From Fratercula arctica (Eukaryota > Chordata > Aves > Charadriiformes > Alcidae): a DNA stretch of 64,000 bases. Of the stretch, positions 10,904-22,640 are shown piece by piece. Under the pieces are notes generated by a model, which worked only from the letters and a program-made list of their open reading frames with translations, had not been told where the DNA came from and did no database searches. The position numbers and the translations under genes are program-made. The stretch's first letter is position 1, and every line of letters begins with the position of its first letter. The DNA is taken from the NCBI GenBank assembly GCA_947846985.1, contig CANTUZ010000004.1, forward strand, positions 8,918,927 through 8,982,926. The letters run 5' to 3'.

Positions 10904-11644
10904 CTGAAAAAGATTTACGATTCCATTACAATCAAATACAGCTGCATTTGCTAGTTAGCCTGCACTGCTGCATATCCCTTTTTCTCTTACACATGCAGGT
11001 TCTGAACCTGAATCACTGAAACTGATGGCAATTTATCAGCAAGCTCAGCCTCCTAAAACAATCTTGCTACCATTGCCGCTCAATTTCTCAACTCCAAGTA
11101 CTTTGTTTCAATTCTCCCGCAGCGAATCAGGCAAGCTTTATCACACAATGGCTGAAAATGCTGCTATTAAAACCGGCACAAATTCCCTCAGCCTGTTCTG
11201 ATTTCAATTCATGTGAAAAATGACTCCCCCTCCCTCCAGAGGCATACTTCTGAGAAATTATTTCAAGACAAACTTGTTCAACCCTTCATTCCAAAACAAC
11301 TCTTCGTCCTAGTCATGATTCCATGGCATCCAAAACCAATAACCCATGAGCGGGAATTCCATCAGCTAAGCTACACTGAGATTCCAGAGTGAAATTCTGT
11401 GCTGAAGAGCTGAGAAGAGAACCGCTTTCTTGTAAAAGGTTGAAAAAGCTCTAGTGGGATATAGTGGAATCCTCTCTATGGAAGAAAGGCCTGAAACCCC
11501 TGGTCTTTTCCTAAGAAAGTTACATCATTGCATTATTTATGTTACTGTCAACATCTCTTTAAAAGCTGCCCCAAGCCCAGATCAGTCATTTTTATGGAAA
11601 ACATTTCCTTAAACTAAAGATGTGCTGCTAATTTGAGAATTTAC
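10904..11644 (-). other. PGRMC2: PGRMC2 intron 2 (741 bp)
   Basis: The intron is bounded on the minus strand by donor gtaaat (11644-11639) and the tcag acceptor ending at 10904. No open frame or repeat stands out. Confidence 0.92.
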
Positions 11645-11800
11645 CTTTAAATTGCATTTCCCACTCTCTTACACTTTCCATCTGTACAGCATTTAAGTCC
11701 GATAGGTCATCATATTCATCTCTGAGTGCATCTTTATCTAGACAGAAAGTTGCTAGTCCCCTGGAAGCATCTCTGCCAGCAAATATTCCATAAGGACCCT
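11645..11800 (-). CDS. PGRMC2: PGRMC2 coding exon 2 (core of the cytochrome b5-like domain)
   Basis: This 156-base exon lies between a ttgttttcag acceptor and a gtaaat donor. It encodes residues 115-167, beginning [20 protein letters not shown] and continuing through [20 protein letters not shown] to the helix EWEMQFK. The tyrosine of GPYG (residue 118 here) aligns with the haem-ligand tyrosine established for PGRMC1 (Tyr113). The tyrosine of FYGP at the end of exon 1 (residue 112) aligns with PGRMC1 Tyr107. The haem site therefore appears intact. Both split codons join in frame. Confidence 0.97.
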
Positions 11801-12780
11801 CTGAAAACAAAAAGACAAAAGCGATACCTTCAAGTCTTTGTTTATGGTGACCAGTCTCAGTTCTTTATATAGTCTGCCGAAGCCATACATTAAACCCCTG
11901 CAGTGATGGGAACAGCCGTAGTTTCAACGCCATGGCTGTTCGATATTCAACAGCACCACAATTAAATCTAAAGTGTCACTAGGAGATAAAGTCTGCTGGG
12001 AGAAGCAGAACCAGGAAAACAGCTTGGAAGGGATATCTGGAAAAATCCCTGTCATTTGATGCAAGTCAGTTGATGTAAATTCCAAAGGGACTGGAGGCTG
12101 GAATTCAAAGAAACACACTTCTATTAAGCAAAACAGAATATTTACACGTTAAGCATGAATAGAAGCAAATTGTATAGACATCTTAATTAGAAATCAATTT
12201 CATCGATAAATAGAACTTAAGAGTGCTAATTAGTACTTTCACTTCACTTATAGACTCACCACGAATTTCTACATACATGACAGTGCGTCTTTTGACACAT
12301 TTCTTACTTCTGTGGAAATAACCTCATTTATTTCGGGCAGCAGATCACCCATATCCTGTATTATTCTTGAAAACTGCACAAATCTTCATATTAAGAATGT
12401 AAAGTAACTGCTTCTTTTGTGCTTTTTGACTAATGCGAAGTACCACAAATACACTAACAAAATTTTGAGCAATGACTGTCAAATAAATATTAGTACAAAG
12501 AGAACTGGATGATTTGCAAACCAAAAACTTTCAGGACGAGGCTGATAACTGGCTATCCTGAATTTTAATTAATCTGAAGAACTTCAGGCGTATTGTTATC
12601 TTAGATTTTCTTTACCTAGAAACAATTACCTTAATTCAGCTCAATTAAAAAAACCAACCAAACAAAAAAACACTTTAAAATTTTCTGCACTAACTGCAGC
12701 AGCTAAGCAACAGGGAACTGCCCAAGGCATCATAAAGAGTGGTCACTATATGAAGATAAACAGGCCAGACCCCTTCTCTG

Positions 12781-13081
12781 GCTTACCTCTCGGAAGATGA
12801 CAGTGGCCGTCAGCCTGAAGAAAAGGCAGCACCCATGGGCAAGAATGAACACAAGCAAGTGGCAACACAGTCCTTCACCCCCTCTATTGCCTGCTGTAGC
12901 ACCTCAGACCTCTTCTGCACCAGGACGAGCCACGGGAAATCATTCCAAGAGGCTGGTTTCCTCCCAGGCCGCTTCCTCCAGCCACAACACCTATCTGCTC
13001 TTGCCGGGCACTGGCTTCAGGGTTGAGACAGAGGCTGGATGCCGCAGGAAGAACTCCTGAGGCAGGGAACCTGAGCACCAT
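12781..13081 (-). other. GC-richer block in PGRMC2 intron 1 ending at a strong minus-strand splice donor
   Basis: This 300-base block is visibly richer in G, C and CpG than the intron around it. It is open on both strands for 60-87 codons. On the minus strand it ends CGAGAG before gtaagc (12786-12781), a near-consensus donor. It may be an alternative first or cassette exon of PGRMC2 or a decayed insertion. The minus-strand frame from 13081 stops at 12884, before the donor. No domain is recognised, so function is unassigned. Confidence 0.3.
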
Positions 13082-16000
13082 ATGGATTAGAAGAAACTAC
13101 GTCCTCACCAGAACTGGTGTCGTCTCTCCACCCCAGAGTGGTTGGCATTATAAGTTGCTTACAGTCAAACCTGAGAACAGAAGGGTGTCTCGTGTGCCAA
13201 AGAAAATTCCCCTGTCTCTCTGGAAATAAACCAACCGATTTAGAAGCAAAATTTCACAAGAAGTACATATCAGAGAAAGAACTATCAACTGGAAGCTTGC
13301 ACTGTACAAATCTGGCTGTAAGAGACAACCATAATCACTAACAGCATCTTTATGCTCATCATTTCAGATACTTAGCTTCAGGAATGGCAATCACAATAAC
13401 TACCTCTGGGATCAGGGACTACATTCATGCTACTTAAGAAAATCAAAGTCAAAAGAGCCCTTGTGAACTCTATTTTTCCTATTTGTATCCTGAATTAGAT
13501 ATTTATATGAAAAACAGGATTCAGAGACTGAAATCAATTCCATATTGCATGCTCAGTGAAACAGTGTACAAGGTAGCCACAGCCATCATTTGCAACATAA
13601 CACAGAGCTTCTTCAAACAAGCAGTCTTGCTTCACTCCAAAATAGCTATCATTCAAGCGATCTAGTTTTTGATGTTCTGAATGAAGAACACAGGAGCTAT
13701 AAATAGGTCTTACAAAGACAACAGACAACCAGTAAATCCTTAAGACCAATCATACTTCTACTTAAGCTCACCACCAACAGTATTTTGTCCCTTTTTCCTT
13801 TCTCTGAAGTGTTTAAACCAAATATTTCCATAAACCCTACTAGCTATTTGCATAATGCGTTTTCAAAATTCTGGCTAACCGGAGTTAAGAGAAGCACACC
13901 GTTCCCCTTCCCTTCTACCCTCCATTTAGTGGTTTATGGAGTTTTACAGCACCTGCTGAGATGCCACCTCTTGGTCCACCAGCTTGATTCCAATTATTTC
14001 TATTAAAAAGAGAATTACATTATATTTATCATACATTTCAATAACATACTTAGTTGAAAGCATTAATGCTTTGAGAATGTATCAGTTTGCATTAAGTTTA
14101 ATGGATGCAAAATTACTGCAAATATATTTTAATGTCAGATGTTATTATACCAATATTTTTTTCTTTTCTAAAATTGAATTTAAACGTTAACATTCCAGCA
14201 TGTTCACTACAGAAGTATTCAGGAGTCACAGAGAAACCATCAAGCTGGGTCCAAGCACTCAAAAGAATGCTAACTACTAAAACCCAGCCTTTGGACTCGG
14301 CAGACAGCATCTTAGATTCCAGCTTTGCAAATATAACTTAGGAACGCGTCCCATTCTTTAATCCTTTACTAAACAGCAAATATTGAATTATGATGATTTA
14401 AAAAAAAAAGTGCAAGCCTGGCTTCACCTTAGTTGCAGGGCTGCTAAAGCAGAAGTTCAGAGATCTCAGTATGAGCAGTCTACTTCAAGATTTAAAGCTT
14501 CCATTCAGATTCTTTTACACAGAGATGAAGTACAGTATTTTACATTAACACAGAATTTACAGGTCTGGGGTTTTGCTATAAGCCCTAGCCTATTATTCAC
14601 TATTATATAAATACTGGTGCAACAGTATTAAAAAGGTATTTTGCATATCAGATTTTGTTGCGCTTGGAGAAGCATCCAGAAAGGTGCCAACACAGAGAAC
14701 CCTGGGGAAAAAAATGTGCTTCAAGAACACAATTACTGAGATAGAGACATTAGTGCAACCCTAGACATACTCACACAGAGTTCTTTCACTACCAGATGTA
14801 ATTTACTCTGCAAGCCCTACCCGTAGTCCTTCTTTTCTTTCCTTTTGTCTGCCTATTTATTTAGGCTGGCTCCTGTTCTAAATAATTGATTGCACCCCAT
14901 GACATGATATACATACTGAAGAGATTGCAAACATAGATGCTATTAGCATAGGTACACATACCAAACTGATTTTTCAAGACCATATCACAAAGTTTCAGTG
15001 GTTTTCTTTAGCTGTACCCCCAAAATTAGTTATTTCATAGTCAAATATTTCTTTAAAAAAATTCTCCTCCCACTCCAATTTGGCATCTCACAAGAACAAA
15101 AGGAAAGTCAGGGAAGTGTCAAAACCCATTAAAACACGTCTGCTACATGTTAGTTGGCGACACGCAGCTATGAGCCTAATGTGAAGGAAAACTTTGTTCC
15201 TTGAAGAATGCTTTTCTTCCCATCTTTGCTTTCACATATTAAAACACTTTGTTTCAGGGGCTGCATTTATTTTAGCACTAAGACCAAACAGCTATCAAGA
15301 CTACATATTTGCCTACTTATCTGTACCACCACATTCATGCACTGCCTTTTTCCCCTGTATAAATTCAGCATTTACCTTTCGTCTTTACAGACACCCTAAA
15401 ACAACAGCAAGTGAGGAAAAAAAAAATCTAACAATAAAGCACTGTATTTAAAAATTTGAGATATGAAGCTGTCCAAGCTGAAGTTTTTCTTTGGAAGTGC
15501 TGCTTCTAGTCACTTGCTCCAAAATAGGCTACACTGGATCTTGGAACAGCACACGTTACAGTTGTCAACTCGTTTGGTCAATAGTTCCCCCAGCAAAACC
15601 TATGCTGGCGTTCAATGTTAGAGCAGATATTCTTGGTTTACCAAAGAGATTATCTGGCCATTTTAGTTCTCTACTAGCTTTGCAGAACATCCCAAACCAT
15701 TGCTCCAAGACTAGTAATGAAGGTGAACACTGTACACTGAACTTTGGATTGCTCCAACTGTTCAGCACAGGGACCGCACCACAGACAGCTGCATGCAGAC
15801 TTTATATCTAATGAAGTGATTTGTAATCTAAGAATTGTATTCATTGCCACCAGGCCCATACAAGTTCTTTGGAGAGGCCACACAGGTTAACAAGGTTAAG
15901 TTTTAAACCAGCTTTGGTTTCTTCAAGTAGTCAAAAAGCACTTCGAAGCAATCACCAAATATGCAAAGCACACCAGGTGTTCTTTGCATCTGCGGGCTCC

Positions 16001-19000
16001 ATGCAGCCACTGCAAATAAAACCTAGTTTTGTCTGAAGCTTAGAAATTCATGGACAACATTTCTCAAACTGCAGACAAGAATAAAGACTGATCTCTCTTC
16101 TAGTGTAAGTTAAAGGAACAAAAAAAACCAGACCATGAAATTATTGACAGCTGCACTATTCTGCCACTTTGTCTACCTCTTCCACTCCAAATCAAAGCAA
16201 CATCTCCACTGTCTGTTTAAAATTTTCCATCTGAATCCTGACATGTGTTTGTTCAGCATTGCATCTTTTATGAGGGAATGAAAAAGCTACAAATTAGACA
16301 AAGCCATTTTGAGATGCAGCTTGAAAGCAGCAGCTTTCTAATAACATTTATCACTGGGAATTCAAGGTGACATAATTTTAACTTTACTGCTCCAGATTTA
16401 CATGAAAGGAAAGATGTGGGTCAATTTTAAGTTACAACTTGCACGGAAAGTAAGTGTTCTTAGGAAAGCGATCCACAAAGTCTGCATGCTAAGATAGGAA
16501 GTGCTTAAAAAGAAGGGTCTAAACCTGACCTCTTAGGCACAAGACCAGAAGGCCTCACTCTCTATTTCGCTTGCTTCCTTTTCAGCTCTGTGAAAAAAAG
16601 TGCAAGAATCAATGACCCAATTTCAACTAAAGGGGCAGACAATGAGCACTGCTAGGGAGCCTGTAGTTTAGTAGTCAGGAGATTCCTGGAAGACAGCTCT
16701 GTAATTGAGGAGGACCTAGATCCCACATCTCGCTTTAGTGAGAAGCGCTCTGGCCACTAGTTTATTTCATAATAAGGCAAGCGATGCTGGCCAGGTATTT
16801 GATTAAATGAAAGAGATCTGCTACTTACTGGATTTAACATCTATATGTCATTAACAATGATGCCACTATCACATCCTAATGTATCTTGCTTTGAGCATAC
16901 CTGCTTGATCAGGCCCCTCAAACCTCAGGTGACTGGAACCTGAATGGTTTAAAAAGGAACTACAGATTTACACAGACTCTTTACCAAACACACAGTTGTT
17001 CGAGTTTGTACATGGAATTACTCAAGGAATACATGCAGGTTATTAAAAAAAGGGGAAAAAAAAACCCCCCAACACAGAGAGCTGACAGACACACAAAGCA
17101 GAAGCAGAGGAGGAGACAGAGTGATGCATCTTCCTGCACAAAACCACTTTACTGCTCCCCATGAACATGCGCTGAGCGCTTACAGCAACCCCTTCATCCT
17201 GGTGGCGAGGGCACTGCTCCCTTTAATCAGCAGTATGGGAACAATCTCTCACCAATATGCATGTATACACCTTTTTAGTTTAACTACTGGTAGGAACTTA
17301 ACTTCTTTATCCAGAAATGCTGTTTCTTTCAAAAGCTGAGTCTCAGGCAAGAGACACCTCCATTAGACAGACACCAAAGAGCTAACAAACACCAAAAAGA
17401 CAGAGAAGATATACACCTTACAGGAAGCACTTCTTTCCCCCCAGTCTTATCCTCTGTACTTATCTGTAAACCCTTGGCCTGTTGTGTTCTTAAGATAAGG
17501 CCACCCTTTACAGAATTCTGCAGACACAACATATATGATGTCCCTCCTCCAACACTTTGCTCTAACCATACCCTTGTAAAGGATGTATTGAAAAGCATCA
17601 GTGCTACCTTTGAAACAGAGACACAATGAAGTTTACAGCACTCGATTCCAAAGGAAGCCTAACAGCATCAGATTACTTTTACACAGATGATGGGAAAAAT
17701 TGACAGCTGTTTACTACAGAATTTTTCGAAGTATTTAACATCAGAAATCACAGTTCTTAACTGGATTTGCAACATGAAATAAAGGTAATTTCCCCCTCAC
17801 GATAAAAGAACTATGATGGATTTTTTTTGTGGAAGGAACTACTACTACCTAATCTATTCCTCCTGGCAAACTGGAAAGCAGAAATCTACATGACGCTTTC
17901 AAAGACAAAGAGTGGGATGAGAATGACAGTGACAATGTATTGCAGCAAAGGAAACTCAGGAAATTGATTTTTTTCAAGATCATGAAACATTAAGAACCAA
18001 GAAGTGACGTGGAACAGTTGCATACACTGTATTGCATGTAATCTTGCTTTGTCATGCTCGAAGACATATATTTCTCATAACTGCACAAGGCATTTGATAA
18101 ATTAAAACATATTTGCAGCATTATCTTGGCATGCCTATTTAAATGCTAAATATTAAGATTTGCCAACATTACTTTAACTCTTATTATGCCCTTCTATTGA
18201 CAATACACTACCAGGAATCTTGATACAAACAAACATGAAATTAAATGTTGCAATAAATGAAACAGTAAAAACTGTCTCTCATTATAAGGATATAAAACCA
18301 ACACAGCACACACTAAAGCTATTAATCATTAGACTCAAGTCATGAGATATGATTACAGGTGGGGAAATCACTCCAAAACAGCTTCTGTGAAATTCTGGTT
18401 AGGTGATATTTTCAATAGCAAGCTGCTGATTGTTTACTTTCTTTCTTTTAGAGTTTGTGGGTGATAAAGAAAAGGTAATTAATTTAATAACCAAGCAAAG
18501 TATTCTAGGACACTTACTCATTTGGGCACAAACAGCGGTGGCATTTAATACAACTAAAAGTGAAGTGCTGAAACAAGGGGTATCCTTGCAGGACAGAGGA
18601 CTATCCCAGGAAGCAGCATTTTGGAAAGGAACTTGGCAAGTAAAGTTTTAAATTAAGAGTTCAATGTAAGTGAAGTGATTTTTGGAGGCCCAGGCAGTTA
18701 AATGTGTGATAGATATAACCTTTTCTTGCTCTTAGCTGAAATGGATTAGACATATCAAAGATAAGTTGTGGAAGGCTTAGAGAAGACAACATGAGAAAAA
18801 GCAAAAAAATCTGGAAAACATTTTGATTAAATGTTCAAGAAACTGAAGTTTTCAATCATGTCTGTTTGAAAGGATGACTTCAACAATCTATCAATTTTTA
18901 AAAATATCTTAACTGTACGTATGTAAAGGGCTCTTCAATGAAAAAGACCAAAGTATAACAGGATTCAGCGGATGGAAACTTAAAACTAGGAGAGCTTCTA

Positions 19001-20541
19001 ATAAAATCAGAAGCTTGGTGGGAATTTTAATGGAACCTCAACTGCTGGACCAAAATCTGGACTACATGACAATTCTGTGCATTTTTAGCCTTCTGCTGTA
19101 AGTAGAAAAATAAGGAATGCCTCTGCATCCAAACTACACTGAAGCAAAAAAAAGAATGACCTTAATTTCAAGACATCAGAAGCCTTCTGAGACAGTCACG
19201 TTATTCAATGTTAACCCAGCAGTCGAGACATACTTAAGACCTGATAGTGAGCCCTCAGCCAATGCTTTTTGCTGCCTTCAAAGCTGAAGGACTATTTCAC
19301 ATCAGTACCTCAACGAAGTACAAAAGGCTCACAGTCCAAGCCTGCAACATCAGCAAAGCCAGTGCCCTCAAATGTTTCTTCTGTTAAAGACAATTTGGCC
19401 ATGGCTCTGTTCGTATGCTTTGCACTTCTCTTGCCATACTCAGCTACGAGGCACAGAATTACCAAGAGAACTGCTGCGGACATCTGGCTGCTCTGACTGA
19501 AGTCTTTCTGAAAAGCCCTCAACCAGCTGCAGAAGACTCTTCCACCTAACCCTTCTCAGATCTTTTAAGGCCTGCAAACCATCTACCATCTACTAGCTTT
19601 TTTTTCTTTTCAGACACAAAACAGTTGCAAGAAAATGTTCTCCGACATGCATCTGTACAGGGAAACCACGTCAGCGCGATTCAAAAATCAACATGTTTGG
19701 CAGAAAGCACAAAGCTGATGATGCACAGGTTGAGCATCACCATCCTAATATGCATGGTCCCAAGTAACAGAGATGTGACAGACAAACATGATGTCACTTC
19801 TATTATAAAAAGGCAATCTTTCACCACAGAGGGGGAAAAAAAAAGAAAAGCCTTTTTTCCTCTCCACGAAAAGCTGGAAGCACTGCTTTAGGGAAACCAG
19901 CTGCTGCCAGTTATCAAAAAAGCAGATTGATGTCCTGGAACTTAAAGCTTTAGCTTCCTCACAATAATAGATCTCCAGAGGTTGACGGTGTGAACCAGTG
20001 ATGATATCTACAGCAGAGAGTCTAAAATTTAATTTATATTTGATACACAAAAGAGTTAATGTTTAGATTATGGTTCAGTATTATTTCATGGAGTAATTTA
20101 TGAAGCAATCGGTCAGCTTAGTGGTGTTTTAAGTTTCACATAGCATATGTATTACCTGCATTTTCTATCAGCCCTTAGGCCTCAGGTTAAAAAACCCTGA
20201 AGTGAGAGAGACAGAAGAACCAGACCGATTAAGTGTCATGAAAGCTGCAGCACACCAGACTGCATTTTCTCAGCTTTACTGGTCAATAAACAAAATAAGG
20301 CATGGCAAGGTAACTAAGATTCCATTGTTAACCTTTACAGTACCCAGTCAGAAAAGCATTTTGGTTCAATTACGGCAATTTCAATTTCTGCAACTGGTAT
20401 GACAAACTTTGAGGGTAACAAGAGTTACAAAATACTACCCCAGCTCAACTGTACAACTGCTTGTCACTTCCCTGGTAAGAACCAAAGACTTGTAACATGC
20501 CAGTTCTGTATTTTTCTTTTTGTAACCTAAGATTATTAAAT

Positions 20542-20567
20542 ATAATAATAATAATTATTATTATTAT
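20542..20567. repeat. Perfect 26-bp AT palindrome, (ATA)n/(TAT)n
   Basis: ATAATAATAATAA is followed immediately by its reverse complement, so the 26 bases read the same on both strands. It probably arose from adjoining trinucleotide runs of opposite phase. It could extrude as a cruciform. Confidence 0.9.
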
Positions 20568-21436
20568 TACTGCTACTACTTAACTTGAACTATTTCCTGG
20601 GGGGGGAAAAAGTATCCTCTCTCTCCTCCACCCCTCATACAAGAACACCTGCCATACCTACTATGAAAACTCCTGCATAATTTGATGAGATCAAGTTTTC
20701 CAAACCACTGTTGTTTAAGGAAGAAAATTATCAGCAGTCATAACCCTCATTTCCTTTGGCATCAGATGTGAACACAGTGCTCACTAGTAAATTCATCCAC
20801 CTCATTATTAAGAGCGCTGTTTATTATGAGAAAATATGCCACAGTTTCACAATCTACGTTGTGAATATGGAAACACAACATTGCCTTTGAAGCATACTTT
20901 TCTGAACCTTTCAAATATACGTTTCCACTCCAAAGAACTGTATTGTCTGTCTTTCTATTTAAGAGATTGGGTTGATTTCTGCACTCTCAATGGTAGCAAC
21001 ATATCAGTCCCTGAACTCTCCCTGCTCACCCCTATCCTGATTCATACTCAGTATGGCATTTGCACCTCAATAAGTAACCAGCTGTTTGGTTTTTTTCTTT
21101 TCTGAACTGCCAGAGCTAGAATGAAGGAAGAATTGCTCAGTTGCGCTTGGGAAACCTACTAGAAAAGACAGAAGGAAAAAAAAAAAAAATTAAACATTGC
21201 ACATCCAAATCTAGGCAACTGGAAAGCTGGAAGCCTGAACAGAACCCAGACCCGTTTTGCACCACCTACTTAAAACTACCGTTCGGCCCCCAGCCGGCCG
21301 GCCTGGTGAGGGGTCGCGGTTTGCAGGGCTGTCTCCCATCTGACACCACCACCACCGGCAGCCGGCGGCCCTATAAGGCGTGGGGACAGCGAGCACGGGG
21401 CTGTCCGCCCGAGATAAACCCAGGGGCCCGAGTGAG

Positions 21437-21453
21437 GCCGCCGCCGCCGCCGC
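21437..21453. repeat. (GCC)5 trinucleotide run
   Basis: Five perfect GCC units plus a degenerate GCT lie in the CpG island within intron 1, close to the exon 1 donor. On the transcribed (minus) strand this reads as GGC repeats. Confidence 0.9.
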
Positions 21454-21667
21454 TGACAGGCAGCGAGACCTCCCCGAAACCCACCACCCCCGGCCCCGGT
21501 GGGGCTGAGGCCCGGGCGCCTTCAAGCAAGGAGCCCCCGGCGGCAGGGCGCGCCCGCCGCTGCCGATCCCCGCCGTCTCTCCCCAGCGCCGCCCCCGCCT
21601 CCCGCCAGCGCCGCCGGGAGGGCGGCCTCAGTCTCGGGACCCCCCTCCCCCGACCCCGGGGTCTCAC

Positions 21668-22010
21668 CGGGCCCGTAGAACTTGCTGCCTTTGGTCACGT
21701 CAAAGACTTTGCCGTTGACAGCCAAGAGGATGCGGGGGTTGCGGGTCCCGTCGAACTCGCGCAGCTGCTCCAGGGAGAAATCCCGCCGCTTCATCCGCGG
21801 CAGAGCGGCGGCCTGGCTCTGCCGGGCCGCGCCCCCCGGCCCGCTCCGCGTCCCCCAGCGCAGGTACAGCCGGTAGGCCGCCAGCAGCCCCAGCGCCAGC
21901 AGCCCCGCGATCAGCAGCATCCCGCCGCCCACCGGCGACTCCCCCGCGCCCCCTCGCCCGCTGCCGCTGCTCCCCTCAGTCCTCAGCCTCCCGTCCCCAT
22001 CGTCCGCCAT
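21668..22010 (-). CDS. PGRMC2: PGRMC2 coding exon 1 (N-terminus, membrane anchor, start of cytochrome b5-like domain)
   Basis: PGRMC2 (progesterone receptor membrane component 2) is a single-pass ER/nuclear-envelope protein with a cytochrome b5-like haem-binding domain, implicated in haem delivery. Exon 1 gives 114 residues plus one base. It starts MADDGDGRLRTEG (acidic, Gly/Ser-rich). A hydrophobic anchor at about residues 31-47 (MLLIAGLLALGLLAAY) comes next, then a basic linker. The conserved LPRMKRRDFSLEQLREFDGT follows, then NPRILLAVNGKVFDVTKGSK and FYGP. I chose the ATG at 22010 because it has G at -3 and G at +4 and starts the family-typical acidic leader. The three exons sum to 597 bases, giving a predicted 198 residues. 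The human protein is somewhat longer, mostly in the variable N-terminus. An in-frame open stretch continues upstream to an ATG at 22325 and is discussed as a finding. Confidence 0.97.
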
Positions 22011-22042
22011 CACTGCCAGGCCGACGCCTGCCCGCCCAACGG

Positions 22043-22051
22043 CTCCGCCCC
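22043..22051 (-). promoter_or_regulatory. PGRMC2: GC box (GGGGCGGAG)
   Basis: This Sp/KLF-type GC box lies on the minus strand about 35 bases upstream of the PGRMC2 ATG, in the CpG island. It could be 5' UTR or core promoter. Confidence 0.5.
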
Positions 22052-22076
22052 GCTCGCGCCCGGGGCCCGCCGCCGC

Positions 22077-22086
22077 GCCCCGCCCC
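22077..22086 (-). promoter_or_regulatory. PGRMC2: GC box (GGGGCGGGGC)
   Basis: This is a consensus Sp1-type GC box on the minus strand, 15 bases downstream of the CCAAT element in the direction of transcription. Confidence 0.6.
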
Positions 22087-22100
22087 TTCTCCCGCTTTCC

Positions 22101-22105
22101 ATTGG
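22101..22105 (-). promoter_or_regulatory. PGRMC2: CCAAT box (NF-Y type) of the PGRMC2 promoter
   Basis: ATTGG on the plus strand reads CCAAT on the minus strand, within the context ggccaatgg. It sits about 91 bases upstream of the ATG and beside GC boxes, a common arrangement in TATA-less promoters. Confidence 0.6.
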
Positions 22106-22205
22106 CCGCCGGGCGAAGCGGCACCGCCCCCGACGAATGGGGTGCGGACACGCCCCGGCAGTCCAACGGGCGCCGCCAGCTCGCGAGAGGCGCCGCCGCC
22201 GCCAG

Positions 22206-22217
22206 CGCGCCTGCGCA
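22206..22217 (-). promoter_or_regulatory. PGRMC2: NRF1-like site (TGCGCAGGCGCG)
   Basis: It matches the NRF1 palindrome YGCGCAYGCGCR with one mismatch. NRF1 sites are typical of CpG-island housekeeping promoters. It lies about 200 bases upstream of the ATG. Confidence 0.55.
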
Positions 22218-22220
22218 GTG

Positions 22221-22247
22221 CCCACCCCCCCCCCCCCTCACCCCCCC
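22221..22247 (-). repeat. C-run tract; G-quadruplex-prone on the PGRMC2 sense strand
   Basis: CCC, then 13 C, then 7 C, separated by single A and TCA. The minus (PGRMC2) strand carries three long G-runs within 27 bases, enough for a G-quadruplex. It lies in the promoter upstream of the coding start. Confidence 0.75.
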
Positions 22248-22640
22248 GAGCGCGTGCAGGTGGCGTTGGCGGGAGCGTGAGGGGGGAGAAAGGCGGGGCG
22301 GGAATCGCCTCAGCTCCCGCCTCACGGGAGGGAGCGGGTAGCGCCGCCCGCCACAGTAAAGAGAGCGCGGGGAGGAGGTGGTGTGCCGGCGAGGGGGTTG
22401 GCAGCCCTCCCTCAGGCGTTAAGAGCCGTTCCTTCCGCCGCTGGAAAAAAGGGTCGAAGGCCGGCGGCGGTGGTGCAGCCCCGTTGTGCAGCGCCCTTTG
22501 GGCGGCTGCCGATTCAAGCGGCGCGTCTGGCCGCAGCTCTGGGCGGAGGTGGTTTTGCTGACCGCTTGAGCGAAGACAGGCGTGCCCCTGAGGTGACACA
22601 GCAGCCAGTTTTGGAGGGAAACCTTTGGAGGTAGCTCAAG

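Larger units (their letters stand above)
11801..21667 (-). other. PGRMC2: PGRMC2 intron 1 (9.87 kb)
   Basis: This large first intron starts with donor gtgagac (21667-21661) and ends at the ttttcag acceptor before 11800. It is mostly AT-rich and carries no recognisable CR1. Notable contents are a GC-richer block at 12781-13081, an AT palindrome at 20542-20567, and the CpG-island portion from about 21280. Many short open frames occur on both strands (for example 15491-15811 plus, 19269-19496 plus), and none shows a recognisable domain. Confidence 0.93.
21280..22640. promoter_or_regulatory. PGRMC2: CpG island covering the PGRMC2 promoter, exon 1 and start of intron 1
   Basis: Base composition changes abruptly from AT-rich flanks to dense GC with very frequent CpG. 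This is the only CpG island in the window. It is TATA-less, as usual for a housekeeping gene, and spans the ATG at 22010. It reaches about 600 bases upstream of the coding start. No second protein gene starts from its other side in this window, but minor divergent transcription is possible (candidate donors near 22631, 22662 and 23087). Long open frames inside it mainly reflect the scarcity of stop codons in GC-rich DNA. Confidence 0.93.

Noticed and set aside
12797..13060. 87-codon plus-strand frame in PGRMC2 intron 1
   Set aside because: It is Ser/Pro-rich with no domain. The local GC-rich composition explains its openness on both strands. The minus-strand donor is the only notable signal.
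15491..15811. 106-codon plus-strand frame in PGRMC2 intron 1
   Set aside because: Opposite-strand frames overlap it. It has no recognisable domain or splice sites.
19263..19500. Frame containing LPSKLKDYFTSVPQ, faintly like a BED-finger/hAT transposase segment
   Set aside because: The resemblance is to a few residues only. There are no zinc-ligand cysteines or histidines in place and no further hAT motif.
21141..22280. 379-codon plus-strand open frame across the CpG island
   Set aside because: It is antisense to PGRMC2 exon 1 and promoter. It is Pro/Arg/Ala-rich because GC-rich DNA has few stops, and it shows no domain.
21976..22599. 207-codon minus-strand frame upstream of PGRMC2
   Set aside because: It is in a different register from PGRMC2, with low-complexity Arg/Gly/Pro composition, in promoter DNA. 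It is a by-product of GC content.
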